Shown here: positions 42,621 through 52,628 of the stretch, piece by piece
How the letters are laid out: each line of letters opens with the position of its first letter
How positions within the stretch are numbered: the stretch's first letter is position 1
Assembly (NCBI GenBank): GCA_037178625.1
Contig: CM074132.1
Location: 3,100,001-3,164,000, forward strand
DNA length: 64,000 bases
Direction of reading: 5' to 3'
Source of the DNA: Skeletonema tropicum
Lineage: Eukaryota > Bacillariophyta > Thalassiosirophyceae > Thalassiosirales > Thalassiosiraceae
The notes under the pieces: model-generated
Told to the model about the DNA's origin: nothing
The model's input: only the letters and a program-made list of their open reading frames with translations
Database searches by the model: none
Position numbers and translations under genes: made by a program

Positions 42621-45600
42621 TCACCACTGCTCCATTGAATTTTCATTGACATCGCACCCATAGCCATCAGATATGCTTCTGTCATCACAGGAGGAAGAGT
42701 CAAGATTACTCTCCCTGATATTGCTCTTTACATCATGAGCCCATCTACCCAAGAAAGTTTTTCCAGTTGTTCCAGACGGCAAATGCAATGCCTGAACCAC
42801 TGATCTGATCTGTTTCCTATCGTTTTTGAATTTGTTCTCCATCTTGGCATCATCTTCTTCCTTCACGAAACATATGAACCGTGATAAGGAGTTCACGGCT
42901 TTAGCTGCTACAAATCGTGCAGTATCTGGCTTGGTCAAATACCCCCTTTTCCCCAGGCAGTCCATCATTATCACTCGATACCACAACAACCTGTGGAGAA
43001 TGGTCAGATGGAGACATGTCTGCTTCGCTTCACCACCCGACTGCGTCTCCGAACCTCTAGTTTTGAGCCAGCCTCCCTCATCTGCATTTTTCTTGCTGTC
43101 ACTATTCAGAATTGCTCTTCCAATAGAATCAACAGGGATGGTAGCGTCCTTGCTCTTCAACAAGTCATATGTCGTCAAGACAACATCATGAACAGCAAAC
43201 TTGGCAGCTGCACTTGCATTTTTTCGTTCCTTTGCATGCAGCGAATTATGACTAATCACAGAGAGGCTGGTGTACTCTCGTAATGCTGCCTCCCATGTCG
43301 GGATATCTTCCTTCGCTCGTAGTATAATTAGGGTCCCGCCGGCAAGATAACCCCCTCCTCTAGTAGGAGGTGCTGCATTCGCACTAGATGGTGTGGAAGC
43401 TATCTTCCTATTCTTTGAGTTTCGATGTGAACGAGCAACTTTCATCGTGGTCAGTAACAGCTTTGATGTAACTGCCATGGTTTGTTTCAAATCCAATGAA
43501 AGTAGAAGACCTGCATTTTGGTCACCACAACCGTCGGGGTAGACAATAGTAGAAGCGCTGATGGTAGATTCACCTTCGTTTTTCATCATGAATTCAAAGG
43601 CACCATTCAATCTATCTGCCACACGGCTTGGGAATGAAGAAGTGGGGTCTTTAAAGTAAGGGTCATCTTGGTCCGATAGAGACTCTTCCGAGTCTGAAGC
43701 CGCATAACGATCATTCCAACTCCCTTTTGCAATCCTGACAGTCTTTTTACCACCTTTGGATTTGCCCTTCGAAGATGACTTCTTCTTTTGCACCTGATGA
43801 CACTGCAAGGGATCCTTTTGAAACAGACGACCATCACGAAGACGAACGTCGATTGGGGCAACCTCGTCAAGAAGAGATGTGTCCATCCCCGCTTCATTGC
43901 AAGATCTTGCTCTTCGACAAAGATTCCCCACCGTTTGAATGGGATCATCACCACCTTGGTTTGCTTGACGATCTCTCACGGCTATATCTGCCAATTCATT
44001 GCGCATATTTTGAATCTTCTCATTCTCGTCTTCACGCACTACTTGTTCACGATGGTTCCTCTGACGCTGCGAGTAACCCTTCTGAGTAGACTCGAAACGA
44101 ATTGCCCTTCGTTTCACTGGAGAGTCTTCTTCATTCGTTTGTGTTGCCGGGTCTACCGTTTTGAATGTACTCCATTGACTTTGTTGCGGTTGTTGTTGTT
44201 GCTGTTGTGTGAGTGGTCGAGATGACTGTGTCCAAGCATTACCTCCATAATCATCACCGTCATCATAATTATCAAATCCTCCATCATTGCAACCAAATGA
44301 CACGTCGTCATCATCTCCTCCTCCTCCTCCATCCTGCTGAGTTGAAAACAATTTGCCACTATTCCCATGACGAAATCTATCTCCATAATCACTACCACGA
44401 CTAGCATCATCGCCATTGTCATCATCATCATCACCATATCCATCAATACCAACATCAAATTCTAAACCGTCATGAGAAAAACGATGTTGGATCGGACTAA
44501 ACTCATCTTCTTGAGATGCAAAGAACAACATACCACCACCATCACCACCTATAATATGATCATTATTGGAACCCTGATCAAAATGTCGCAATAAGGAATC
44601 ATCCGCAGTAAAATCTCTTCCACCACCATCATCATCATAATTATCTTGGTATCGAAAACGACTTTTCAAACCACGCTTTCCGGAATTGGACGCACATCGT
44701 TTATAATTGAATGATGATGTAAATTGTGGAGATGATATCATTTTATCATCATCATCATGGTTGTTGGAATCGTTGGGTTGATGATACCTTCTTACATTTT
44801 CAATTGGTGCCACTGCTGCCATGTCTCCTCCTCTAGAAAATCTAGACTCATCATCATCATCATCTTCTTCTTCTTCCATACCACCACCAACATCAGCATC
44901 ACGCGAAGGTGAAAACAAATGACTCTCATTCCCCAATAACGACATACTCTGTTCATATGCAGTAGTCGCATCCGACTCTAACGACTTCCTACCATGGCTA
45001 CTATTGGTGTTGTTACACTTACTACGATCATTAGTATCTCCCAATAACGACATGCTCTGTTCCAAAGTCGTACTACTCCCATCCATCCTGGTGGTGGAAT
45101 TGTTTAATAATGATATGGATTGTTCCATCATGGTTGTTTCCGAGCTTGTTGATTTGTTGTTCGCTGTGGTATTTTGATGATGAGTGTCGTTATTGTGGTT
45201 GTTGTTGTCGTGGCCTCCCATGGTGGTTGCTGAACCAAATGATTGATCGTTAGGATTGTCAATTGCACCATCATCAGCGCTATCATTACTACTTGACTGC
45301 TGTGTATCCAAAGCAGTCTCAACAGCATCATCATCCATCCTATCTGGCTGCAGTGACACCCCTTTTTTACCACCACTCTTACCATCATCTCCCTCTTCTG
45401 AATCCAGGAGCCTCTCCAACAAATCATCCACAGTGAGCATGGCCTCCATTTTCTCCTGTCGATTCATACCTTTGTAACTGGGCAATGTCCCAATGGACTT
45501 GCCAATATTACTTTGCAATTTGGACTCGTAGTTGTGGATTGTTTGTGCAATGTATGTTTCGTAATTTTGGGTATACTTGGACTCGTGTGGGCCAATGGTT

Positions 45601-46064
45601 CGACTATTGGATTGACGGTTTCTGTTGGGAGCCGTTATTTTGGAAGATGTCAGTGATTCTGTGCCTTTGTGGGTATTGGAATGATGTCCATTATTATTGT
45701 TATTGTTGTTGGCTGCTGCTTCTTGAATGGATACAAGTGGTCGCCTCTTACTATGTTCTTCTGCCTCTCCATTGGATTTTGAAATAGGCCGCCCTTTTTC
45801 ATTATTCGAGGTGTTGTTGACTCTGGATCGATTCATATTGGCGAGGAGTAGTTTGGTCGCCGGACTCATCATTGAGGCCATTATGTCATTGTTTTGTTGA
45901 GACGACTGACTTCTTTCCGGCTGTGATGATGATGATCTGGGGGTGGTGACGGTGGTTTCTTCGAGGGTTTGGCATTGTTGTGATTGCGTGAAGAGACTGT
46001 ATTGATATAAGTAGTTGAATTGCTGACAGCGCGCTATCGACAAAAGATTTTGACGTTGCTTCAA
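42621..46064 (-). CDS. SNF2-helicase-like protein with degenerate motif II, long disordered N-terminus
   Basis: The open frame of 1147 codons starts at a TTG right after an acceptor-like CTACAG. A 5' exon may exist; otherwise the first ATG is at 45881 (MASMMSPATK, 1086 residues). About 750 residues are low-complexity Asn/Asp/Ser/Gly with DDDD runs and repeated SMSLLG motifs. From about residue 850 the fold of an SNF2 ATPase appears: LLLSLDLKQTMAVTSKLLLT, GTLIILRAKEDIPTWEAALR, DVVLTTYDLLKS and LLWYRVIMMDCLGKRGYL. The last is where WyRvvlDEaH should be, but Asp-Glu-x-His is absent. No Walker A GxGKT is visible, and no helicase C domain follows. It is probably a catalytically dead relative or a truncated one. 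Confidence 0.6.
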   Translation of the reverse strand: MKQRQNLLSIARCQQFNYLYQYSLFTQSQQCQTLEETTVTTPRSSSSQPERSQSSQQNNDIMASMMSPATKLLLANMNRSRVNNTSNNEKGRPISKSNGEAEEHSKRRPLVSIQEAAANNNNNNNGHHSNTHKGTESLTSSKITAPNRNRQSNSRTIGPHESKYTQNYETYIAQTIHNYESKLQSNIGKSIGTLPSYKGMNRQEKMEAMLTVDDLLERLLDSEEGDDGKSGGKKGVSLQPDRMDDDAVETALDTQQSSSNDSADDGAIDNPNDQSFGSATTMGGHDNNNHNNDTHHQNTTANNKSTSSETTMMEQSISLLNNSTTRMDGSSTTLEQSMSLLGDTNDRSKCNNTNSSHGRKSLESDATTAYEQSMSLLGNESHLFSPSRDADVGGGMEEEEDDDDDESRFSRGGDMAAVAPIENVRRYHQPNDSNNHDDDDKMISSPQFTSSFNYKRCASNSGKRGLKSRFRYQDNYDDDGGGRDFTADDSLLRHFDQGSNNDHIIGGDGGGMLFFASQEDEFSPIQHRFSHDGLEFDVGIDGYGDDDDDNGDDASRGSDYGDRFRHGNSGKLFSTQQDGGGGGDDDDVSFGCNDGGFDNYDDGDDYGGNAWTQSSRPLTQQQQQQPQQSQWSTFKTVDPATQTNEEDSPVKRRAIRFESTQKGYSQRQRNHREQVVREDENEKIQNMRNELADIAVRDRQANQGGDDPIQTVGNLCRRARSCNEAGMDTSLLDEVAPIDVRLRDGRLFQKDPLQCHQVQKKKSSSKGKSKGGKKTVRIAKGSWNDRYAASDSEESLSDQDDPYFKDPTSSFPSRVADRLNGAFEFMMKNEGESTISASTIVYPDGCGDQNAGLLLSLDLKQTMAVTSKLLLTTMKVARSHRNSKNRKIASTPSSANAAPPTRGGGYLAGGTLIILRAKEDIPTWEAALREYTSLSVISHNSLHAKERKNASAAAKFAVHDVVLTTYDLLKSKDATIPVDSIGRAILNSDSKKNADEGGWLKTRGSETQSGGEAKQTCLHLTILHRLLWYRVIMMDCLGKRGYLTKPDTARFVAAKAVNSLSRFICFVKEEDDAKMENKFKNDRKQIRSVVQALHLPSGTTGKTFLGRWAHDVKSNIRESNLDSSSCDDRSISDGYGCDVNENSMEQW

Positions 46065-46274
46065 GCTGTAGTTTCAGTAATTCCTACGCTTTTGTGTACG
46101 TAAAAATGTACCAGAGAAAAGTCATCCTTCACACTCACTCATGTGTGTTCGGCGGTCGGTCTTCCACATAACTTTATGTCTCACGCTCCACTACCAAAGC
46201 AACCTCCGCATTGTACTTTGCCCTCATCATCTCCTTGTTGCATCAAATGAAGCCCACCGCTGCTCGGAATTCAC

Positions 46275-46661
46275 ATGTCGTCGGTACCTGAACATCAGCC
46301 GCCAAATCCCTGCTCACTCATTCTCGCCATTGCCGTGACAATATCTTTGTATGTAAGTGACTTACGTTACGGAAGTGCAGCTGTATCTGCTCGATTTATA
46401 AGTATCTTATTCTCTACTATCAACAAAAACATCTTACCTTCGTTTTATTCTTGCTACAAAAAACATACACAGCCAATAATAGATCAAATAGTCAATCACC
46501 CCCAACTCGAAAATCTATTCGGTCACAGCAAACGACCAACGACCCATCGAGATTTATTACAGCTCTACGTTTGGGTGATTGCGGGGTCGTGTGGGTTCTT
46601 CCCTCTTTGGTTTTATTTCTTTGGTGGTAGTGCTGACGGTACTATATTGAAATCAACATAG
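46275..46661 (+). CDS. possible small membrane protein (128 codons), uncertain
   Basis: An ATG-initiated frame of 128 codons sits between divergent genes and ends 17 bases before the start codon of the intramembrane protease. It has two hydrophobic stretches, LILAIAVTISLYVS (about residue 15) and LYVWVIAGSCGFFPLWFYFF (about 97-116). No family is recognised. It may be a real small gene, a 5'-leader open frame of the downstream gene, or chance. Confidence 0.25.
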   Translation: MSSVPEHQPPNPCSLILAIAVTISLYVSDLRYGSAAVSARFISILFSTINKNILPSFYSCYKKHTQPIIDQIVNHPQLENLFGHSKRPTTHRDLLQLYVWVIAGSCGFFPLWFYFFGGSADGTILKST

Positions 46662-46678
46662 TAGAATAACCAAGAAGT

Positions 46679-48706
46679 ATGGGGAGGGAGGATTGTCTCT
46701 GGTGGGGAGGTGCCTGCTGCAGTAGGAGATCAATGTGTTTCTCTCTACTTTTATTGCTGTCTATTTGCATTTGCACAGGAGCAAAATCATCACATACATC
46801 AATAACTTTACAACATCATCCAAAGGATTGCTTTGTGACACAATTTTCGACATCATGCAACGGCAGAAGAAGCAATCAATTTCAATTAGTATCGCCACAG
46901 ATCCATGCTCCTTCATTATTATTTGGTACAAGTACAAAACAAAAGCTCCAACAGAGACAATCAATGATAATTAGGGGAGTGACTACACCATCAAATACCA
47001 ACAATCAAGACACCAACAACAACAACAACTCCCAAAACAACAACTCTCCAAACAACAATAACACCAATAATCAACAACAACTCATCCCAACACTAATGTA
47101 CACAATCGTTCCCTTCCTCCCATCCATCACAATCCAAACACTCAACGATCACTACCAACAACTCAAACAACAATTCAATATTGCCGCAGCCTCCCTACCC
47201 CCCGGGTCACCCACTACTGACTCTTCGGAATATATAGCTGCATCCACATTGTACAATGAGAGTATGCAATCGTTATTGATATTGCTATTGTCCAAACGTA
47301 TCGCATTGTACTTTTTAGCGACCATGGCAACTTTGTATGCGGGGTGGAGGGCGTCGTTAACGATTGGGATGATTGGGAGGGGTAGTGGTGGTGGTGTGGT
47401 GGGAGGCCCCGGCATGGCGTTGGATAGTTTGAACCGGGAGGTGTTGAAGGGTGAGAGGAGTGTTGTGTTGGATGGTATTATGGTTGGTGATAGTACTGAT
47501 AGTGATGTTGATGATGATGATGCCACTGTGGATTTGAGTAAAGATTCAGGGAAAGAAGAAGATGATGATGACAATCTATTCGCTACATTAGTGGACGATA
47601 GCCCACAATCTGCAAAAGTTGGTGGTGCCATTGCCTTGATTCTCCCATTGCTATTAGGTGGCTCGCTGGCTCTGTCATACACTTTGATTTCATTCTTCAA
47701 GGATGTTGGTATTGCTAGTTCATCCATACCGACGTCAATAATCAGTGATGAATACATGAATGCAATCCAAGGGCTTCTCCCTTATCTAACATCCATCCCA
47801 AGCATGGCACTATGCGTATTATTCGTAGCAACAGAATTCCGATTGGTATCAACGTCAAGCACATCAACGAACACAACGTCACTGTTACGTGCAGAAAATA
47901 TTGCTGCATTGTTATATGTTGTGGGAGCCTACATTGCAAAAGTTTATCCGACAATAACTATCGGAGGTGAATGGAATCTTGATCTCGGACCACTTCAAAA
48001 TGGTGTGAATATTGCATTCGCTGCAACTGTTGTCCGTGCTTTGAGTCCCTTTCTCATTTCGTACACTTCTACTACTGCGGACACGTCGTCTTCAACGTCG
48101 TCGTCGTCGTCTCCAAAGGTACCGTCAATATCTCTACAAACAATGGCTCTGGCACTTCTTGGAGTTACCATGTTTGATGGTATATCCGTATTTGGAACAG
48201 TGGCGAATGCTGCAACCATTGACACGACGACAGCAGCTCCCACGAGTGTAATGGAATCGGTTGCAACGTATAAAGTTGGCGCTCAATTGTGGAATCCTGG
48301 TCTATTGTCAGTAGTTGTAGGTCACAATCAAAATGCTAAAATCACTGAAGCATTGGGTTTGGGTGATGTCGTTTTTCCAGCCTGCCTTGTCGCGTGGGGC
48401 TTCTTTGCAGACGCCACGGTAGGCAAACCTCTCGATGACGCTGCCAAAGAAGTGGAAGAGGAGATGCCCAAGAGGAGGCAGATCTCGTACGCTACTGCGA
48501 CAACAGCGGGTTACGTGATTGGCTCTGCAGCGACAGAAATTGTTGGAACCTTTTCGCTCTTGGGGAGTGGGAGAGGATTGCCAGCGTTGATTTTTCTAAT
48601 ACCATCGATGCTCATTGCTGTAACAGCCGCTGCTGCTTCCAGAGGAGAATTGAATGAGGTGTGGGGTAGTGGTGATGTTGCTGCTGAAAGTAATGCATCT
48701 GATTAA
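46679..48706 (+). CDS. signal-peptide-peptidase-like intramembrane aspartyl protease (A22 family), divergent
   Basis: 675 residues, one exon, starting with a signal-peptide-like segment (CFSLLLLLSICICTG). An Asn-rich luminal part follows, then about eight hydrophobic segments. Three SPP/presenilin hallmarks occur in order. LLGVTMFDGISVFGT has Asp at about 500; the usual motif is YD, here FD. ALGLGDVVFPACLVAWG is GxGD at about 560-563. LPALIFLIPSMLIAVTAAAASRGEL is the PAL motif at about 635-637. Both catalytic aspartates are present, so it may be active. Such proteases cut type II membrane peptides in the ER or plastid. An acidic cytosolic loop (about 280-310) separates the early helices. It converges with the DUF4460 gene, only 41 bases away. 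Confidence 0.75.
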   Translation: MGREDCLWWGGACCSRRSMCFSLLLLLSICICTGAKSSHTSITLQHHPKDCFVTQFSTSCNGRRSNQFQLVSPQIHAPSLLFGTSTKQKLQQRQSMIIRGVTTPSNTNNQDTNNNNNSQNNNSPNNNNTNNQQQLIPTLMYTIVPFLPSITIQTLNDHYQQLKQQFNIAAASLPPGSPTTDSSEYIAASTLYNESMQSLLILLLSKRIALYFLATMATLYAGWRASLTIGMIGRGSGGGVVGGPGMALDSLNREVLKGERSVVLDGIMVGDSTDSDVDDDDATVDLSKDSGKEEDDDDNLFATLVDDSPQSAKVGGAIALILPLLLGGSLALSYTLISFFKDVGIASSSIPTSIISDEYMNAIQGLLPYLTSIPSMALCVLFVATEFRLVSTSSTSTNTTSLLRAENIAALLYVVGAYIAKVYPTITIGGEWNLDLGPLQNGVNIAFAATVVRALSPFLISYTSTTADTSSSTSSSSSPKVPSISLQTMALALLGVTMFDGISVFGTVANAATIDTTTAAPTSVMESVATYKVGAQLWNPGLLSVVVGHNQNAKITEALGLGDVVFPACLVAWGFFADATVGKPLDDAAKEVEEEMPKRRQISYATATTAGYVIGSAATEIVGTFSLLGSGRGLPALIFLIPSMLIAVTAAAASRGELNEVWGSGDVAAESNASD

Positions 48707-48747
48707 AAGAGAGTGGTGCAAAGAATCTTTTTAACTATACAGCCAAA

Positions 48748-50748
48748 TTAAGTTCCCATCTTTGCCTCTGCACTCCTATTTTCATTTGTGTTCACGCTAT
48801 TTTCCCGCTCGATGTCTCTCGTTAAATTAGCTCTCACTTCGCCATCAGCACCATAACTCAAGAACCCCATATCTCCACAACAGTTGTCAAAGTAGTCGTA
48901 TAAGTGGCTGTAAAGTTGTCGTACCAATTCATCGTCGCCAAAATCAACTGGGATGTAGGCAGTTACGTGCCCAGAACCTTGATCTGCTCGTGTTCCATAT
49001 GAAAATTTGAACCCCGACTCTGATTGAAGATAATACTGTTCTTTCTTCTCTTTTATTTCCTGTACTTCCTCTTCTGCTTCACCTTCTTCCTTTGGAGTGA
49101 TCTTATCAAAATGCTTCTCTGCAACATGCCTCATCTGCCCTCGACTAACTTGCTTCAACTTGTTCCTTCGCTTCATACGCCGTTCCCACTTATTCAACTT
49201 CCTCCCCGGATGAATGGCATTTGCCTGTCTGGGATCCTTCTTTCGTTTCGATCGGCGACGACGATCCCCCCGAGGTGGTAGTAGAACAATGCCCAAGTTT
49301 TCCCACATTCTCCCCATTCTCTCCATTTGCAAATAGTCAAAGTTGTCGTATAAAATGAGATTGAGTCTTCGAATCGCAATAAGTTGTGCCACCACATCCA
49401 ACCCTTCTGGTATGTCGTCAAACTCATCATCAACCATATCTTCCTCTTCTGGCTTGGAAAGCGCAATCCTTACATTGCTACAAATCTGACTAACCAACCG
49501 TTCCCTCCTCTCTCTACCCTCAGGAGTATTCGGATTAAACAAATTCAATCGTTTCGTAGCCAAATCTGCCTGTGCATCCAAAAAGGCCTGATCGTAATCC
49601 GCACGAAATTTATCCCATGGAATTTTTTGCATAAATGCTTGTCGCTTCTGTTGCATTTTGGTAAAACGGCATGTCGTAGGTGATTGCTTCGGTTGCATCC
49701 TCCCAAAGAATGCTGAATTTTGTTGTTGTTGAGAGGATGGATCGGCAACGTCCTCCATTGGATGGATGCCCATCTCATGTAAGAAATGATCGGATAGTGA
49801 CCATTGGCTTTCATCCTTCAACTGACTTGATGATCGTGCCTTATCCTTCATTCCATCCAATGACGATTGGGATGGCACCTCTATCCCTGATATTGTCAAC
49901 AATCGTACAAACTCTGCTGTCGCATGCTCCCTTAGTTGCATTGCAACTCTAAACGCCTCCTCTTCCTGAGGATGCGGTTCATAATCTGGATCCGTGTACA
50001 ACTTCGACGATGTAGCAGGGAAAGACGTCAGAGCCCACTTTCGAACAATGCTCCTCAAATTTTCTGGAAACTCCATGGTTATAGAACGGAGTGTTAATGC
50101 TTCCCTTTCATAATGTTTCTTCTTGATAGGTTTATTGTCATCATTGTTGATGTTTGTCTGAGAGGGAAGGATGAATTCAATTTCATATTTTCCTTTCAAT
50201 TCGGGCAGTGATCCTGCAGATTTGTTCTCACCGCCTGGTGTACATCGCCCAATTAGATCTTCCAAATTGTCAATGAGTCCGTTGATCGTTTGGACTGCTT
50301 TCAAATTTATATCCTTGGCTTGGTTGGAGAGCGGGTGTTTCTTTTTGGTACTCTTTTCTTCTGTAGTGGCGTGCTGCATCAAATCTGGATGGCAGGCCAC
50401 TAAGAATGGACGGATTACTTTCTTTAGCGATTTGGATGGTGATGAGGAAAATGATGAGAAGGGGCGATGATGGCGGCTATCATTATTGTTGTTGCTGCTG
50501 CTGTTGTAAGTGTGGTTGATGTTGATGCCAACTGTTTGATGATGATGGATGAGACGAATCGAAGAGTAGTAATTATTATTGATGACGCATGATGACGATG
50601 TTGTGGCAGACGACGCAATAGAACCTCCACAAGATATGCAGGAGGAGGAGCGCGAGCCTGTGTATCTAGTTAGCACTGCTGCTCTCCGAAACATGGTTGG
50701 AGGTGCTGCCACTATTGTCTGTTGTATCGTCGGGCGGTGGTTATGCAT
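48748..50748 (-). CDS. DUF4460/TCAIM-like mitochondrial protein
   Basis: 666 residues, one exon. The N-terminal 110 residues contain MFRRAAVLTRYTG and Ser/Asn/His-rich sequence, as in a mitochondrial presequence; the ATG at 50694 (MFRRAAV) is an alternative start. Residues about 110-165 (KKVIRPFLVACHPDLMQHA ... NLKAVQTINGLIDNLE) have the HPD motif of a J-domain-like fold seen in the DUF4460 family, to which animal TCAIM belongs. Residues 200-290 carry LTLRSITMEFPENLRSIVRKW. The rest is helical, with IRRLNLILYDNFDYLQMERMGRMWENL. The Lys-rich KRKKDPR and KWERRMKRRNK patches may bind nucleic acid. Exact function is unknown. Confidence 0.65.
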   Translation of the reverse strand: MHNHRPTIQQTIVAAPPTMFRRAAVLTRYTGSRSSSCISCGGSIASSATTSSSCVINNNYYSSIRLIHHHQTVGININHTYNSSSNNNNDSRHHRPFSSFSSSPSKSLKKVIRPFLVACHPDLMQHATTEEKSTKKKHPLSNQAKDINLKAVQTINGLIDNLEDLIGRCTPGGENKSAGSLPELKGKYEIEFILPSQTNINNDDNKPIKKKHYEREALTLRSITMEFPENLRSIVRKWALTSFPATSSKLYTDPDYEPHPQEEEAFRVAMQLREHATAEFVRLLTISGIEVPSQSSLDGMKDKARSSSQLKDESQWSLSDHFLHEMGIHPMEDVADPSSQQQQNSAFFGRMQPKQSPTTCRFTKMQQKRQAFMQKIPWDKFRADYDQAFLDAQADLATKRLNLFNPNTPEGRERRERLVSQICSNVRIALSKPEEEDMVDDEFDDIPEGLDVVAQLIAIRRLNLILYDNFDYLQMERMGRMWENLGIVLLPPRGDRRRRSKRKKDPRQANAIHPGRKLNKWERRMKRRNKLKQVSRGQMRHVAEKHFDKITPKEEGEAEEEVQEIKEKKEQYYLQSESGFKFSYGTRADQGSGHVTAYIPVDFGDDELVRQLYSHLYDYFDNCCGDMGFLSYGADGEVRANLTRDIERENSVNTNENRSAEAKMGT

Positions 50749-51391
50749 GGTTCATGGGTTTTGGAGTTTTGGATTTTGTGGTTGATAGAGGTGGTGGTTT
50801 TTGGTTTTCCCGTTCGTAGGGTTAATCTTTCCGTGAACAAAGCAACAGGTACTACTTGTTACTTATCCTTATCGTGTTAATGTTGTGTGTGTTTTTCTCG
50901 ATACATAATAGGGTTAATCTTTCCGTCGTGAACAAAGCACAACAGAAACATCTCTCTTTTGTTCCAACTTGAACTGATGCATGAGGGTACTTACCTACTT
51001 ACAACGAGTAGGTGTTGATAAGGATCTCTGTATGCTGCACATGACCATGTCGTTTTCGTTGAAGACAATATCTAGATCAGTACCAAGCTTTTGTTGATGC
51101 GGCAGCTACCAAGGAAAGAGTCACCCAGGATTATCACAATCTCTTAACTTGAACTTGAACAGAACACAATGTTAGTTTGATGCATGTCGAATGGACGATT
51201 TTGATCCATATTAAATATGGAAGCTTCGAAGCTTTGAGAGTGCGGTGAAATTTCGTGGTCTCATTTAAAATTTGAATTTTTGGAATGCCTCTCAAGAAGT
51301 CAGAAGTTGTTGTCACAGCTGTTAAAAAGTCAAACCCTAACCCACCCTCGCCTATCTTCATTTACTCGTCAGGGAAAGCTCGGTCTGGACC
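50749..51391. other. divergent promoter region with a direct repeat
   Basis: 643 bases separate the DUF4460 gene start (-) and the next plus-strand gene. A direct repeat, gggttaatctttccgt...gaacaaagca, occurs at about 50819-50845 and again at about 50910-50938, with three extra bases in the second copy. It could be a duplicated regulatory site. Nothing else is recognised. Confidence 0.5.
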
Positions 51392-52543
51392 ATGGACTCC
51401 TTGAATTCAAATGACGACATACGAGACTGCAATGAGCACAGCCTTGATGAAATTTTCCTCATGTATGGCATCCAAAGAGATGGAGATGCAACGCAGCTGG
51501 AAGACCACAGCATTTCAAGTGAAAATTCCGAGACGCTAGATGAGCGGCTGAATTCTCAGCTCTTCGTTGTTCGTGCTTCGGTCGATGGGAAGAAGATTTT
51601 ATCGAAGTTTCCCATCGAAGACTCAGAAAGTATTGCTGCTCATCTCGTCGAAAGAAACGCAAGAGTCAGGGTCGCGTGTTTGGAATTCCGATCAATGCTT
51701 CAGCCGATTTCCAAAGACAAAGTGCCGGTTCGTGACAAAGCATGGCTTCGAAAATGCATGAGAGGCATTATGATCTCTGCACTTGATAGTGTAGGTGCAC
51801 AGGAGGATTGGGATTGGCCAAGTCATGTATATTGCTCGCTCACGGGGAATCACGACGACGAAGAAGCCTGGTCATTCTATTATTGCCTGAAACAGCATGC
51901 AGCAAATCAAGATGCAGAGTCCTGTCTTCATTACCAAGTGCTAAACGACGTCGATCTTGACTTTGCTGCATTTTTTGTCGATACTCTTGAGCTCATAAAA
52001 AGTAAAATGGATCAATCTTGGCTTGTGGGTCTAGAAAAGGAATATCAACAACGTATTTGGATACCGACTGATGTGACAAGGCACGTCACTAGTCATATGT
52101 TTTCCTGGACCGATCCACCACTTTCGATTGAGGACTTGAACCGTAAGGTGGAAGGTCTATTTGAATCGGAGGAAGCGCAAGGTCGAGTGGATCTATTTTT
52201 ATTTCTTCAGATTCTCATGAGAACACACGTTGGCCAAATAAAGAAGCAGACTACTCTGCTTCGAGTTTTGTTTGACACTGCTCCAAAGGACGTCGATGTC
52301 TCTGTAGATAGGGAGGGGCTTGTGAGCCTGAGAGAGCTACATCAGATTCTAAAGTCTATACACGAGCATGTCACTTTAAGTGAAGCGACACATCTGTATC
52401 GAGATGCTTATGACTTGCTTGTTGCAAAGACAACAACTGGGTATCCTCCACGAGGAATCACTTTTGATTGCTTTCTATTTGCTGCTAAGCGAAGAGGGCT
52501 GTTCACACGAATCAGGCGAAGAGGAATGAATAACGAGAGCTGA
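51392..52543 (+). CDS. unidentified 383-residue protein
   Basis: One exon from an ATG at 51392. No known family is recognised. The sequence is acidic and rich in helix-forming residues and looks globular from about residue 55 (LNSQLFVVRASVDGKKILSKF) to the end. A region at about 300-345 (VDVSVDREGLVSLRELHQIL) resembles a non-canonical EF-hand loop (D-R-E-G-L-V-S-L-R-E-L), and a second helical unit follows (ATHLYRDAYDLL, ITFDCFLFAAKRRGLF). Calcium binding is doubtful because the loop ligands are incomplete. It converges with the TPR gene, whose stop is 85 bases away. Confidence 0.7.
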   Translation: MDSLNSNDDIRDCNEHSLDEIFLMYGIQRDGDATQLEDHSISSENSETLDERLNSQLFVVRASVDGKKILSKFPIEDSESIAAHLVERNARVRVACLEFRSMLQPISKDKVPVRDKAWLRKCMRGIMISALDSVGAQEDWDWPSHVYCSLTGNHDDEEAWSFYYCLKQHAANQDAESCLHYQVLNDVDLDFAAFFVDTLELIKSKMDQSWLVGLEKEYQQRIWIPTDVTRHVTSHMFSWTDPPLSIEDLNRKVEGLFESEEAQGRVDLFLFLQILMRTHVGQIKKQTTLLRVLFDTAPKDVDVSVDREGLVSLRELHQILKSIHEHVTLSEATHLYRDAYDLLVAKTTTGYPPRGITFDCFLFAAKRRGLFTRIRRRGMNNES

Positions 52544-52628
52544 CCTCATCGTCATTGCAGTGCAGTGTCCCTCTTTTTGCCACAGTGAGAACAAGATCAT
52601 AAACAAATACATACATCTATAAAGCATT

